A stretch of 38,678 nucleotides of DNA from Syntrophomonadaceae bacterium (lineage in GTDB: Bacteria > Bacillota > DSM-12270 > Thermacetogeniales > Thermacetogeniaceae), in the NCBI GenBank assembly GCA_012840405.1, contig DULM01000022.1, positions 1-38,678 on the forward strand, given 5' to 3'. Shown in pieces: positions 17,791 through 25,163 of the stretch. Within the stretch, counting starts at the first letter, position 1. The number at the start of each line of letters is the position of its first letter. The position numbers and the translations under genes are program-made. The notes below the pieces were generated by a model. That model ran no database searches. It had not been told where the DNA came from and was given only the letters and a program-made list of their open reading frames with translations.

Positions 17791-19197
17791 GTGCTATTTC
17801 TGGAGGAAAAGATTTTAGAATTTGCCAGGCTCCTGCGAAAAGGGGGAGTTAATGTTTCAGTTACCCAAGTAATTGCAGCTATCCAGGCTGCTGCAGCAGT
17901 AGGACTGGCAAAGGAAGATTTTTATACAGCCCTTCTTTCTACACTAATTGTGGACCAGATGGATCAACCGCTGTTTGATAAACTATTTCGGTTGTATTTT
18001 TTTTCCTTGGAATCGAGTGTATTTGAGAAACATACCGATCATAATGAACAGGAAACAGATGGGGCCACTGCTGCCCTGCAGTTGGTTGATAGTATTGAGG
18101 GAACAGGAATGGGGAGAGGCGCAGGGGCAACACCTTATCTCCTGTTAGTAAAGGCGGTCAGGGAAACGAACTATCCTTTGCTGCGCAAACTTGGAAAAAT
18201 GGGAATAGAGAGTCTAGGTGATCTGGAACAAGGGGCAGTTGCTGAGATCGATAAACTCGTTGATCAGGCAAAAGTGGCTATTGGCTGGTATCAAGCAGTC
18301 AATACACTGGAAAAAATTCGTGTTCAGGAAAAGGTTAGTGAAATCAGGTATTGCAAATGGCTGGATTGCCTTTCCTTTCTTGAAAAATATATGGAATCTC
18401 TGCTGGAGGATCTACTAGTTAGAAAATTCGGTTCTATGATTTTAGAGGAAATAGCCCTTGCTGCTAACATCAGAGAAAAGGAGTTTTTCCGGTTGGATCA
18501 GCTGGAAATTCAGGAGATCCGCAAACAGATCACTAAAATGGCACGAAAACTAGCATCTAGATATGCCCGGCGCTACCGCAGGGCAAAACATGGAAAAATT
18601 GACCTGCGGAGAACTATCAAGAATGCCATGATCAACGGTGGAACTCCCATCCGCTTGAAATACCGCAGGCGGGTGATCAGTAAACCTGAGTTAGTTCTGC
18701 TGTGTGATGTTTCCGGATCAGTAGCTGTTTTCAGTGAATTTATGCTACAGCTTGTTTATACAATTCAGAATAGATTCAGCCATATCAGATCTTTTCTCTT
18801 TGTTAACACAGTTGATGAGGTCACAGAATATTTTACTAATAACAGTATTGAGGAAGCGCTGGATAAGGCCTTTGCCAAAGCCAGGTATGCTATGAGTCCA
18901 TTTTCCGATTACGGCAGGGTATTTCGTCAATTTGAGAAAGAGTATCTGCCAACTTTTTCCTCTCAATCAACCCTGATTATTTTAGGTGATGCCCGCAATA
19001 ACTATCGCCATGATGAGAGGGATTCTTTACAGCGAATAGGGGAGCAGGTCAGAAAGATCCTGTGGTTTAACCCTCAGCCACAAGAGGAATGGAATACTGA
19101 GGACAGCATTATCGGTATTTATGCTCCTTACTGCAGACAGGTCTTTGAGTGCCGAAATTTAAAACAATTGGAAGAGGTAACAGAAGCCATTCTCTAA
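17791..19197 (+). CDS. VWA-domain CoxE-like protein (copy 2)
   Basis: A 468-residue protein paralogous to that at 11196. The best-conserved part runs from about 255 (ARRYRR, then IDLRRTIKNAMINGG) into the VWA domain with MIDAS D306-x-S308-x-S310, where DVSGSV replaces the DVSGSM of copy 1. The GKGTN loop of copy 1 is not conserved: the matching region reads PFSDYGR, so the third MIDAS position may be altered. The N-terminal halves differ strongly. The start is uncertain: GTG at 17791 directly abuts the GGGGG ribosome-binding site, whereas CTG at 17800 would have normal spacing. Confidence 0.86.
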   Translation: MLFLEEKILEFARLLRKGGVNVSVTQVIAAIQAAAAVGLAKEDFYTALLSTLIVDQMDQPLFDKLFRLYFFSLESSVFEKHTDHNEQETDGATAALQLVDSIEGTGMGRGAGATPYLLLVKAVRETNYPLLRKLGKMGIESLGDLEQGAVAEIDKLVDQAKVAIGWYQAVNTLEKIRVQEKVSEIRYCKWLDCLSFLEKYMESLLEDLLVRKFGSMILEEIALAANIREKEFFRLDQLEIQEIRKQITKMARKLASRYARRYRRAKHGKIDLRRTIKNAMINGGTPIRLKYRRRVISKPELVLLCDVSGSVAVFSEFMLQLVYTIQNRFSHIRSFLFVNTVDEVTEYFTNNSIEEALDKAFAKARYAMSPFSDYGRVFRQFEKEYLPTFSSQSTLIILGDARNNYRHDERDSLQRIGEQVRKILWFNPQPQEEWNTEDSIIGIYAPYCRQVFECRNLKQLEEVTEAIL

Positions 19198-19238
19198 CAA
19201 ATTTAACCATTAATTGACGTTTTTTCGGTAATTTGTTA
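19195..19238 (+). repeat. Nine-base inverted repeat upstream of the mgtC-family gene
   Basis: TAACAAATT at 19195-19203 and its exact reverse complement AATTTGTTA at 19230-19238, separated by 26 bases, start at the stop codon of the VWA gene. A T run lies in the spacer. It could be a protein-binding site or a weak hairpin; chance in AT-rich DNA is also possible. Confidence 0.35.
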
Positions 19239-19276
19239 CGGTTTATATAGAGAATTTAAAGGGGAGGGGATAAGGA

Positions 19277-19756
19277 ATGCTATCTCAAAGCGAAATGCTG
19301 ATCAGAATGCTGATTGCACTTCTGATCGGCCTGATCATCGGTTATGAAAGGTCGCGTCATCATAAACCGGCCGGCATCCGCACCTATTCCCTGGTATGTA
19401 TTGGAGCAACCCTTTTTATGATTGTCAGTGTTTATGGTCTTCCTCATTTAAATAATCAGTTTTCCGGTTATCGTGTTGATCCTTTTCGTGTTGCTGCTCA
19501 GATTGTTACAGGCATCGGATTTCTGGGCGCAGGTGTGATTTGGAAACAGGGAGGCAATATCAGAGGATTAACCACAGCTGCAAATCTTTGGGTAACAGCA
19601 GGTTTGGGAATGGCCGTAGGTGTAGGTATGTATTCATTGGTTATCATCAGTGTTGTCTGTATTTTTATTGCGTTATATAGTTCTCCGATTCTCTGTCGAC
19701 TAGGGCTTTTGAAATATCCCTCTTGTGAGGAAGATGATAAACACGATGAGGATTAA
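19277..19756 (+). CDS. MgtC/SapB-family membrane protein
   Basis: A 159-residue membrane protein with about four hydrophobic helices and the family's conserved loop RHHKPAGIRTYSLVCIGAT near residues 27-45, followed by GIGFLGAGVIWK and GLTTAANLW. It lacks the C-terminal soluble ACT-like domain of Salmonella MgtC, as do many Bacillota members. Family roles include adaptation to low Mg2+ and control of ATP synthase or of potassium uptake; which applies here is unknown. The ATG lies behind a purine-rich GAGGGGATAAGGA site. It probably stands alone, followed by a strong structured terminator. Confidence 0.9.
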   Translation: MLSQSEMLIRMLIALLIGLIIGYERSRHHKPAGIRTYSLVCIGATLFMIVSVYGLPHLNNQFSGYRVDPFRVAAQIVTGIGFLGAGVIWKQGGNIRGLTTAANLWVTAGLGMAVGVGMYSLVIISVVCIFIALYSSPILCRLGLLKYPSCEEDDKHDED

Positions 19757-19811
19757 GCTGTTGATCATTTGCTAGTACAGCAAACTGCATTTAATAAAAT
19801 AAATTTTGAAA

Positions 19812-19892
19812 AGGCCGCTTTCCTCTCTTTGCCGGTTAAGCTATTTAAGCAAGAACCACTTGCTTAACAGGAGGTAAGCGGCCTTTCTGTTC
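19812..19892. terminator. Large structured element / probable bidirectional terminator after mgtC-family gene
   Basis: A 14-base outer arm at 19812-19825 pairs with 19871-19884 with one mismatch (AGGCCGCTT then CCTC), followed by a T-rich stretch; a T-rich sequence also follows on the other strand. Inside, AAGCAAG at 19847-19853 pairs with CTTGCTT at 19859-19865, and the competing pair GTTAAGC (19835-19841) with GCTTAAC (19862-19868) uses the same bases. This is more elaborate than a plain terminator. Confidence 0.7.
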
Positions 19893-20049
19893 TATAAAAT
19901 ACCCATAATTTAATTTTTTATACTTAATATGTAACGATTTAACAAAAGAATTTAACAAAAAAAGATCAACAATAATAGCAATGCATAAAACCAAATCGAA
20001 GGGAGAAGAATGTTTAAAGAAAGACATAAAACAGGGAGGGAAGCTTAAT
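19893..20049 (+). other. AT-rich leader region of galT
   Basis: Together with the preceding hairpin this belongs to a 293-base gap without a recognised gene. It contains a ten-base direct repeat, TTTAACAAAA at 19938-19947 and 19951-19960 (13-base period), and a possible 12-codon open frame at 20010-20048 ending one base before galT. No convincing -35/-10 pair was identified. Confidence 0.4.
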
Positions 20050-21090
20050 ATGCCTGAACTGAGGCAGGAGCCAATTACAAAAAAATGGGTCATCATAGCA
20101 ACAGAACGCAGTAAAAGGCCATCAGACTTCCCTATACGGCCTGAGAAGAGAAAAGGGGGGTCTTGCCCCTTTTGTGTAGGCAATGAAAACAAAACACCAC
20201 CTGAGATCACCGCTTATCGGAGTGAAGGAACACAAAAAGATAGTCCAGGTTGGTGGGTTCGAGTTGTACCCAATCTGTTTCCCGCGCTAAAAGCAGGGGC
20301 AGAAGGGCCGCAGAGACAAAACTTTTATGTAGCCAGGCCGGGAACAGGTACTCATGAGGTTTTGATTGAATCACCTGATCATAACTCTACCTTAGAAGGA
20401 CACTCTCTCGATCAGTTAAGAGATATATTTCAGATGTGGGTCGACCGTTACAGGGCAGTGATCAGCCAACAAGAGATCAAATATGTCCAAATTTTTAAAA
20501 ATGAGGGTTCTATTGCTGGTGCATCACTGGAACATCCCCATAGCCAGTTAATCGCTACACCTCTAGTCCCTCCTGTTATTGATGAAGAATTAAAAGGAGC
20601 AAAAGAGTATCACACAGAAAAGGGGCATTGTATTTATTGTGATATGATCGCCCACGAAATAGAGGAAGGAGAGCGTGTTGTTACGGAAAATCAAGATTTT
20701 ATCTCCTTTTGTCCTTATGCATCCCGTTTTCCCTTTGAAACATGGATGATGCCCAAAAAACACCAAGCCAGTTTCGGTTCATTGGATAGCGAACAGTTGC
20801 AAAGTTTGACTGAGATTGTTCAGGAAACCATGCAAAAAATCACAGGTTCGTTAAATGACCCACCTTATAACATGGTTCTCCATAGTGCTCCTTCTGGTGA
20901 AGATGAAGCTCCTTACTACCACTGGCATTTGGAAATTCTCCCCCGTTTGACTATTGTGGCCGGGTTTGAATGGGGTACAGGAATTATCATTAACCCAACA
21001 CCACCTGAATCAGCAGCAGAATACTTAAGAGAGACCTCTGTTCAAAACAGCAGGGCAAAGGAGGAGTTAGTATGGCAGCAGATTCACTAA
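20050..21090 (+). CDS. galT: Galactose-1-phosphate uridylyltransferase family protein
   Basis: A 346-residue GalT. Zinc ligands C39 and C42 occur in CPFC, the active site H152-P-H154-S-Q carries the nucleophilic histidine H154, and a second CIYC pair and a late HWHLEILPR segment fit the HIT-superfamily fold. The start at 20050 gives the typical MPELR N-terminus with GGAGGG upstream; the in-frame ATG at 19981 would add 23 unconserved residues. The 3' end overlaps glgA by 19 bases, so the pair is co-translated. No galK or galE is adjacent, so the physiological sugar nucleotide may not be UDP-galactose. Confidence 0.92.
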   Translation: MPELRQEPITKKWVIIATERSKRPSDFPIRPEKRKGGSCPFCVGNENKTPPEITAYRSEGTQKDSPGWWVRVVPNLFPALKAGAEGPQRQNFYVARPGTGTHEVLIESPDHNSTLEGHSLDQLRDIFQMWVDRYRAVISQQEIKYVQIFKNEGSIAGASLEHPHSQLIATPLVPPVIDEELKGAKEYHTEKGHCIYCDMIAHEIEEGERVVTENQDFISFCPYASRFPFETWMMPKKHQASFGSLDSEQLQSLTEIVQETMQKITGSLNDPPYNMVLHSAPSGEDEAPYYHWHLEILPRLTIVAGFEWGTGIIINPTPPESAAEYLRETSVQNSRAKEELVWQQIH

Positions 21091-22544
21091 AAATCCTTTT
21101 TGTTTCAGCAGAGCTTACCCCTTTAGCCAAGGTGGGAGGTCTAGCAGATGTTGCTGGCTCCTTGCCTAAAGCCTTAAAACATTTAGGGCATGATGTGCGG
21201 ATTGCTATTCCTAGATACAAACAGATACAAGAGGGAGAATATCTGCTGGATTATCCTGTAGAAATGGATCATCATTTGGAAACAGGTATTATCAGAAAAA
21301 CAACTTTAAAGGGAAAAAAGGTAGAAGTTCCAGTATATTTAGTTGACAATTATAAGTATTTTTACCGTGATGGGATTTATGGTTATGGTGATGAAGCTGA
21401 GCGGTATAACTTTTTCTGTAAAGCAGTGTTAAATATGCTGCCGCAAATTGACTTCCACCCCGATATTATACACTGTAATGACTGGCATACAGGGTTGATA
21501 CCTTTAGCTTTGAGAACAAAATATGCAGAGGACCCATATTACCAAAAAATAGCATGCATTTTCACAATACATAATCTTCAACATCAAGGCACTTTTCCTA
21601 AAAATGTCTTAAGATTGGTTGGGTTAGGGGATGAGTATTTTAATCCTGAGCAGTTGGAGTTTTACGGAATGGTTAATTTCATGAAAGCCGGTTTGATCTA
21701 CGCAGATCTAATCAACACTGTAAGCAAAAAATATGCCATGGAAATACAGACTCCAGAATATGGTGAGCGTTTGGATGGACTGCTGCGTAAGAGAGCACAG
21801 GATCTATATGGGATCGTGAATGGAATCGATTACGAAGAGTTTAATCCAGCAACAGATAAATATATTTATCAGAATTATTCAGTAGAAGACATTGATTTAA
21901 AGAAGGAGAACAAATATGCTCTCCAACGGGAATTAGGGCTGCCCAAGAGCGATACACCTTTACTCGGTATCATTACTAGGCTGGTGGATCAGAAAGGGCT
22001 CAGTTTGATTATAGAGATCTTCGATCAAATGATGAAACTGGGAGTTCAATTCGTACTGCTAGGAAGTGGGGATGACCATTTACAAAGGCAGTTTACCGAA
22101 CTGAAAATGAGATACCCTCAGCAGGCCGCGGTCAATATTGGGTTCAATATTGAACTAGCACAGAAGATCTATGCAGCTTCTGATATTTTCCTGATGCCAT
22201 CTCGCTTTGAACCCTGTGGCCTTAGCCAAATGATCAGCCTCAGGTATGGGACAATCCCTGTAGTCCGTTCAGTGGGCGGCCTTTCTGATACTATTGAAGA
22301 TTTTAATGAGCAATCAGGTAAGGGCAATGGTTTTGCATTTAAACCCTATCAATCCCAGGAACTGTTGCGGAGTATTGAGCGTGCTGTTGATATCTACCGA
22401 AACAAACCTGATCTATGGAAGAGTCTGGTGGTAAAAGGGATGAAAAGCGATTTTTCCTGGGAAAGATCAGCTAAAGAATATGTCAATCTTTATCAGAAGG
22501 CAATTGATAAAAACCACAGCATCCCCCACCGCAGAGCTGTATAA
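21072..22544 (+). CDS. glgA: Glycogen synthase (ADP-glucose type, GT5)
   Basis: A 490-residue GT5 glycogen/starch synthase. The donor-binding KVGGLADVAGS lies at 20-30, the acceptor-site HNLQHQG region occurs in the first domain, and the C-terminal EPCGLSQMISLRYGTIPVV with GGLSDT is typical. It extends alpha-1,4-glucan from ADP-glucose. The ATG lies inside the 3' end of galT with an AAAGGAGGAG site upstream. glgB, glgC and glgP are not in this window. A GC-rich terminator follows, closing a galT-glgA operon. Confidence 0.95.
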   Translation: MAADSLKILFVSAELTPLAKVGGLADVAGSLPKALKHLGHDVRIAIPRYKQIQEGEYLLDYPVEMDHHLETGIIRKTTLKGKKVEVPVYLVDNYKYFYRDGIYGYGDEAERYNFFCKAVLNMLPQIDFHPDIIHCNDWHTGLIPLALRTKYAEDPYYQKIACIFTIHNLQHQGTFPKNVLRLVGLGDEYFNPEQLEFYGMVNFMKAGLIYADLINTVSKKYAMEIQTPEYGERLDGLLRKRAQDLYGIVNGIDYEEFNPATDKYIYQNYSVEDIDLKKENKYALQRELGLPKSDTPLLGIITRLVDQKGLSLIIEIFDQMMKLGVQFVLLGSGDDHLQRQFTELKMRYPQQAAVNIGFNIELAQKIYAASDIFLMPSRFEPCGLSQMISLRYGTIPVVRSVGGLSDTIEDFNEQSGKGNGFAFKPYQSQELLRSIERAVDIYRNKPDLWKSLVVKGMKSDFSWERSAKEYVNLYQKAIDKNHSIPHRRAV

Positions 22545-22566
22545 GAAACAGTGCAAAGGAAGTGCA

Positions 22567-22591
22567 CCCCTCCCCATTGGGAGGGGTTTTT
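22567..22591 (+). terminator. Rho-independent terminator after glgA
   Basis: CCCCTCCC at 22567-22574 pairs perfectly with GGGAGGGG at 22579-22586 around a four-base loop, followed by five T residues. Confidence 0.92.
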
Positions 22592-22647
22592 GATAATGGG
22601 CAGGTTTTTTTATAAAAAAACAGGATTTTTTATCAATAAAATAGAAG

Positions 22648-22677
22648 GTAACAGAAAACCTTAGAAAGGGCTGTTAC
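22648..22677 (+). repeat. Inverted repeat surrounding the ribosome-binding site of the Nudix gene
   Basis: GTAACAG at 22648-22654 and CTGTTAC at 22671-22677 are exact reverse complements with 16 bases between them. The loop holds the AAAGGG ribosome-binding site, and the right arm ends one base before the TTG start. This could fold in the mRNA or bind a regulator. Confidence 0.4.
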
Positions 22678-22678
22678 T

Positions 22679-23275
22679 TTGTCGGAAAAAATACTGGTTG
22701 TTTCTAAAGATCTTTTACTGGCAAACAATGCTTGTTTTCAAGGGTTTAAGGTTGGTATAGATCAGGTCCTTTGGAAGTTGTTTGCTGAGAACGGGGTTTT
22801 TATGGAGCGGAACCAAATGGAGCAGGACCCCAGCTATAAGCAGTTGATCGTTTATCTTATACTCAGATACAGGGACCGGGTCTTTGTTTACCAGCGAATT
22901 AAGGCAACAGGTGAAAAAAGGCTGCTTGATCAGTACTCTTTCGGTCTGGGTGGCCATATCAACCCAGTTACTAGCAGGAGTTTCCGAAAGCTGATCATTT
23001 CCAACCTAAACAGGGAATTGAAAGAAGAAGTTGTTTTCCCAGGATACTACTCTTATGGTTTCCTGGGGTTTCTTAATGATGAACAGACAGAAGTGGGACA
23101 ATACCATTTAGGTTTAGTTTTTTTAATCTCCTGTCTAACAGATGAGATTACTGTCAGGGAAAAGAACAAAATACGGGGGGCATTAATACCGATTTCCCAA
23201 TTGGATGATTACCGGCCAAATTTGGAGAGCTGGTCCTGTCTACTGCTCCCCCAGGTAAAAAATATTCTTTCCTAA
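22679..23275 (+). CDS. Divergent Nudix-family phosphoesterase (COG4112-like)
   Basis: A 198-residue protein with Nudix features: a GLGGHI segment near residue 91 and RELKEE (the REXXEE metal-binding core) near 117, followed by strand-rich sequence. The distance between them is longer than in the canonical Nudix box, and the Gly after the EE pair is missing. This fits the predicted phosphoesterase group COG4112, whose substrate is unknown. The TTG start has AAAGGG seven to eight bases upstream. It lies between the glgA terminator and miaB and is probably a single-gene unit. Confidence 0.75.
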   Translation: MSEKILVVSKDLLLANNACFQGFKVGIDQVLWKLFAENGVFMERNQMEQDPSYKQLIVYLILRYRDRVFVYQRIKATGEKRLLDQYSFGLGGHINPVTSRSFRKLIISNLNRELKEEVVFPGYYSYGFLGFLNDEQTEVGQYHLGLVFLISCLTDEITVREKNKIRGALIPISQLDDYRPNLESWSCLLLPQVKNILS

Positions 23276-23371
23276 GTAAGGCTTTTAATGCAAAATCAAT
23301 TTGATATACTATAAAAAGATCTAGTCCAAGGTATGGATTTTGAGAAATAGTGGAATGAAGTAGGTGGAGCA

Positions 23372-24736
23372 ATGGAGTCAAAGCGCAAATTTAATATATG
23401 GACTTCAGGCTGTCAGATGAATGAACATGATACCGAAATAATGCGTGCTCTGCTTGAGCAAGAGGGATACCTTTGGACCTCAGATCCCGAGGAGGCAGAT
23501 ATTGTCATTCTCAATACCTGCTCTGTGAGAAAAAGCGCAGAACAGAGAGCTTTGGGTTTGCTGGGTAATTTAAAACACAGAAAAAAGAGGGATCCGGATC
23601 TGGTAATTGCTGTAGGAGGGTGTATGACCCATAACCCTGAGGTGCGGGAGCTGTTGATCAATAAAATTCCCTTTGTGGACATTATCTTCGGAACCCGCAA
23701 CTATCACCATTTGCCAGAATTTCTGCGGGAAGCGGAGAGCGGACGTGTGATTGCTGATGATGCAGATGAAGAAATTCCTGGAGTGCTGCCTGCTTGCCGT
23801 ACCAGCAAGGTGAAGGCATATGTAACTATTATGTACGGTTGCAATAATTTTTGCTCCTACTGTATTGTTCCCTATACAAGAGGCAGGGAGAAGAGCCGTC
23901 CTCTTGAGGAGGTATACCAGGAGGTAGCGGAATTAGCAGAAAAAGGCTATCAGGAGGTGATGCTGCTCGGACAGAATGTCAACTCTTATGGAAAAGATCT
24001 AGAGGGCAATATCAATTTTGCCAAATTACTAGCAGAAATCGATAAAATTGATGGCCTATCCAGGATCAGGTATACGACTTCTCACCCTAGGGATTTTACT
24101 GATGAGTTAATTGAAACCATTGCTGCTTCACAAAAGGTCTGCGAGCACTTTCATCTTCCTCTACAGGCAGGGAGCAACAAGGTCTTACAGCTGATGAACA
24201 GGGGTTATACCAGAGAAAGATATTTAGAGTTGACCAATTCGATCAGAGAAAGGATACCAGAGGCCAGTATTACAACTGATATTATTGTTGGATTTCCAGG
24301 TGAAACGGAGGAAGACTTTTTGGACACCCTTGATCTGGTGGAAAGGGTCAGGTTTGATGCTGCCTACACATTTTTGTTCTCTCCTCGTGAAGGAACACCA
24401 GCTGCAGAGATGCTAGATCAAATACCAGACGAGGTAAAAAAGGACCGCTTTAATAGGTTGGTGGAACTGCAAAATAAGATAACTCTGGAGAAAAACCTTC
24501 CCTTGGTAAACCAGCTTGTGGAAGTGCTTGTGGAGGGTAGAAGTAAAAAGGATCCAGAACGCTGGAGCGGTCGAACCAGGACCAATAAGATCGTCAATTT
24601 TGATGCTCCGGATGATACAGATCTGACAGGCAAATTGGTAGATGTCCAGATCACATCTGCTCAAACATGGAACCTAAACGGCAAATTAAAAAAAGTTCAT
24701 CAAAAAGAGGGATCTGACCCTCTTTCCAGAAATTAA
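23372..24736 (+). CDS. miaB: tRNA-2-methylthio-N6-dimethylallyladenosine synthase
   Basis: A 454-residue MiaB with all three domains. The N-terminal UPF0004 domain has the auxiliary cluster cysteines C14, C50 and C84. The radical-SAM domain has C157-x3-C161-x2-C164, and a C-terminal TRAM domain follows. It adds a methylthio group to i6A37 of tRNA, using the product of MiaA, also encoded here at 32646. The ATG lies behind GGTGGAGC. It is followed closely by ricA, the same order as ymcB-ymcA in Bacillus subtilis. Confidence for MiaB over its MtaB and RimO relatives comes from the sequence pattern and this context. Confidence 0.96.
   Translation: MESKRKFNIWTSGCQMNEHDTEIMRALLEQEGYLWTSDPEEADIVILNTCSVRKSAEQRALGLLGNLKHRKKRDPDLVIAVGGCMTHNPEVRELLINKIPFVDIIFGTRNYHHLPEFLREAESGRVIADDADEEIPGVLPACRTSKVKAYVTIMYGCNNFCSYCIVPYTRGREKSRPLEEVYQEVAELAEKGYQEVMLLGQNVNSYGKDLEGNINFAKLLAEIDKIDGLSRIRYTTSHPRDFTDELIETIAASQKVCEHFHLPLQAGSNKVLQLMNRGYTRERYLELTNSIRERIPEASITTDIIVGFPGETEEDFLDTLDLVERVRFDAAYTFLFSPREGTPAAEMLDQIPDEVKKDRFNRLVELQNKITLEKNLPLVNQLVEVLVEGRSKKDPERWSGRTRTNKIVNFDAPDDTDLTGKLVDVQITSAQTWNLNGKLKKVHQKEGSDPLSRN
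24704..24725 (+). other. Hairpin at the 3' end of miaB
   Basis: AAAGAGGG at 24704-24711 pairs exactly with CCCTCTTT at 24718-24725 around the loop ATCTGA, ending about ten bases before the miaB stop. No T tract follows, so it is not a standard terminator. It might protect or mark the miaB-ricA junction. Confidence 0.4.
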
Positions 24737-24763
24737 TTATAAACAATAGAGGAGGTGCTTATC

Positions 24764-25135
24764 TTGTCATTATTGGCAAAAGCACAGGAGTTAGGCTATG
24801 CGCTGTTGGAAACTGAGGAAGCAACTATTTTGCATGCAGCAGAGAAGAATCTCGACAACAACCCGGAATCACTGCAGTTGATCAATGAGTACCAGCAAAA
24901 GTTTAGACAGATCAAAAACGCCCAGGAGGCAGGGGAAGAGATCAGTGATGAGGAATTTGATGAATTCAATCAACTGCAGGAAAAAGTAAAAGCGGATAAA
25001 AACATTCAGGCTTATTTTTCCGCCCAACAGAAATTCAATCAATTACTGCAGCAGGTCAACGCTGTAATTAACCAGGTTTTAAGAGGAGAAAGCTGTTCAC
25101 CTGATTGCTGTGATGGCTGTTCAGGCTGCAGCTAA
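24764..25135 (+). CDS. ricA: RicA (YmcA), YlbF/YmcA-family RNase Y partner
   Basis: A 123-residue, mostly helical protein of the YlbF/YmcA family with a cysteine-rich tail (SPDCCDGCSGC) at the extreme C-terminus. Family knowledge: in Bacillus subtilis RicA, RicF and RicT form a complex with iron-sulfur clusters that directs RNase Y cleavage and affects sporulation and biofilm decisions. The miaB-ricA-mutS context matches YmcA rather than YlbF. The TTG at 24764 is chosen because GGAGG ends eight bases upstream; the GTG at 24755 overlaps that site. RNase Y itself is encoded at 3811. Confidence 0.85.
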   Translation: MSLLAKAQELGYALLETEEATILHAAEKNLDNNPESLQLINEYQQKFRQIKNAQEAGEEISDEEFDEFNQLQEKVKADKNIQAYFSAQQKFNQLLQQVNAVINQVLRGESCSPDCCDGCSGCS

Positions 25136-25163
25136 AAAGTAGTTTTAAAAAGAGGTGGCAGCA

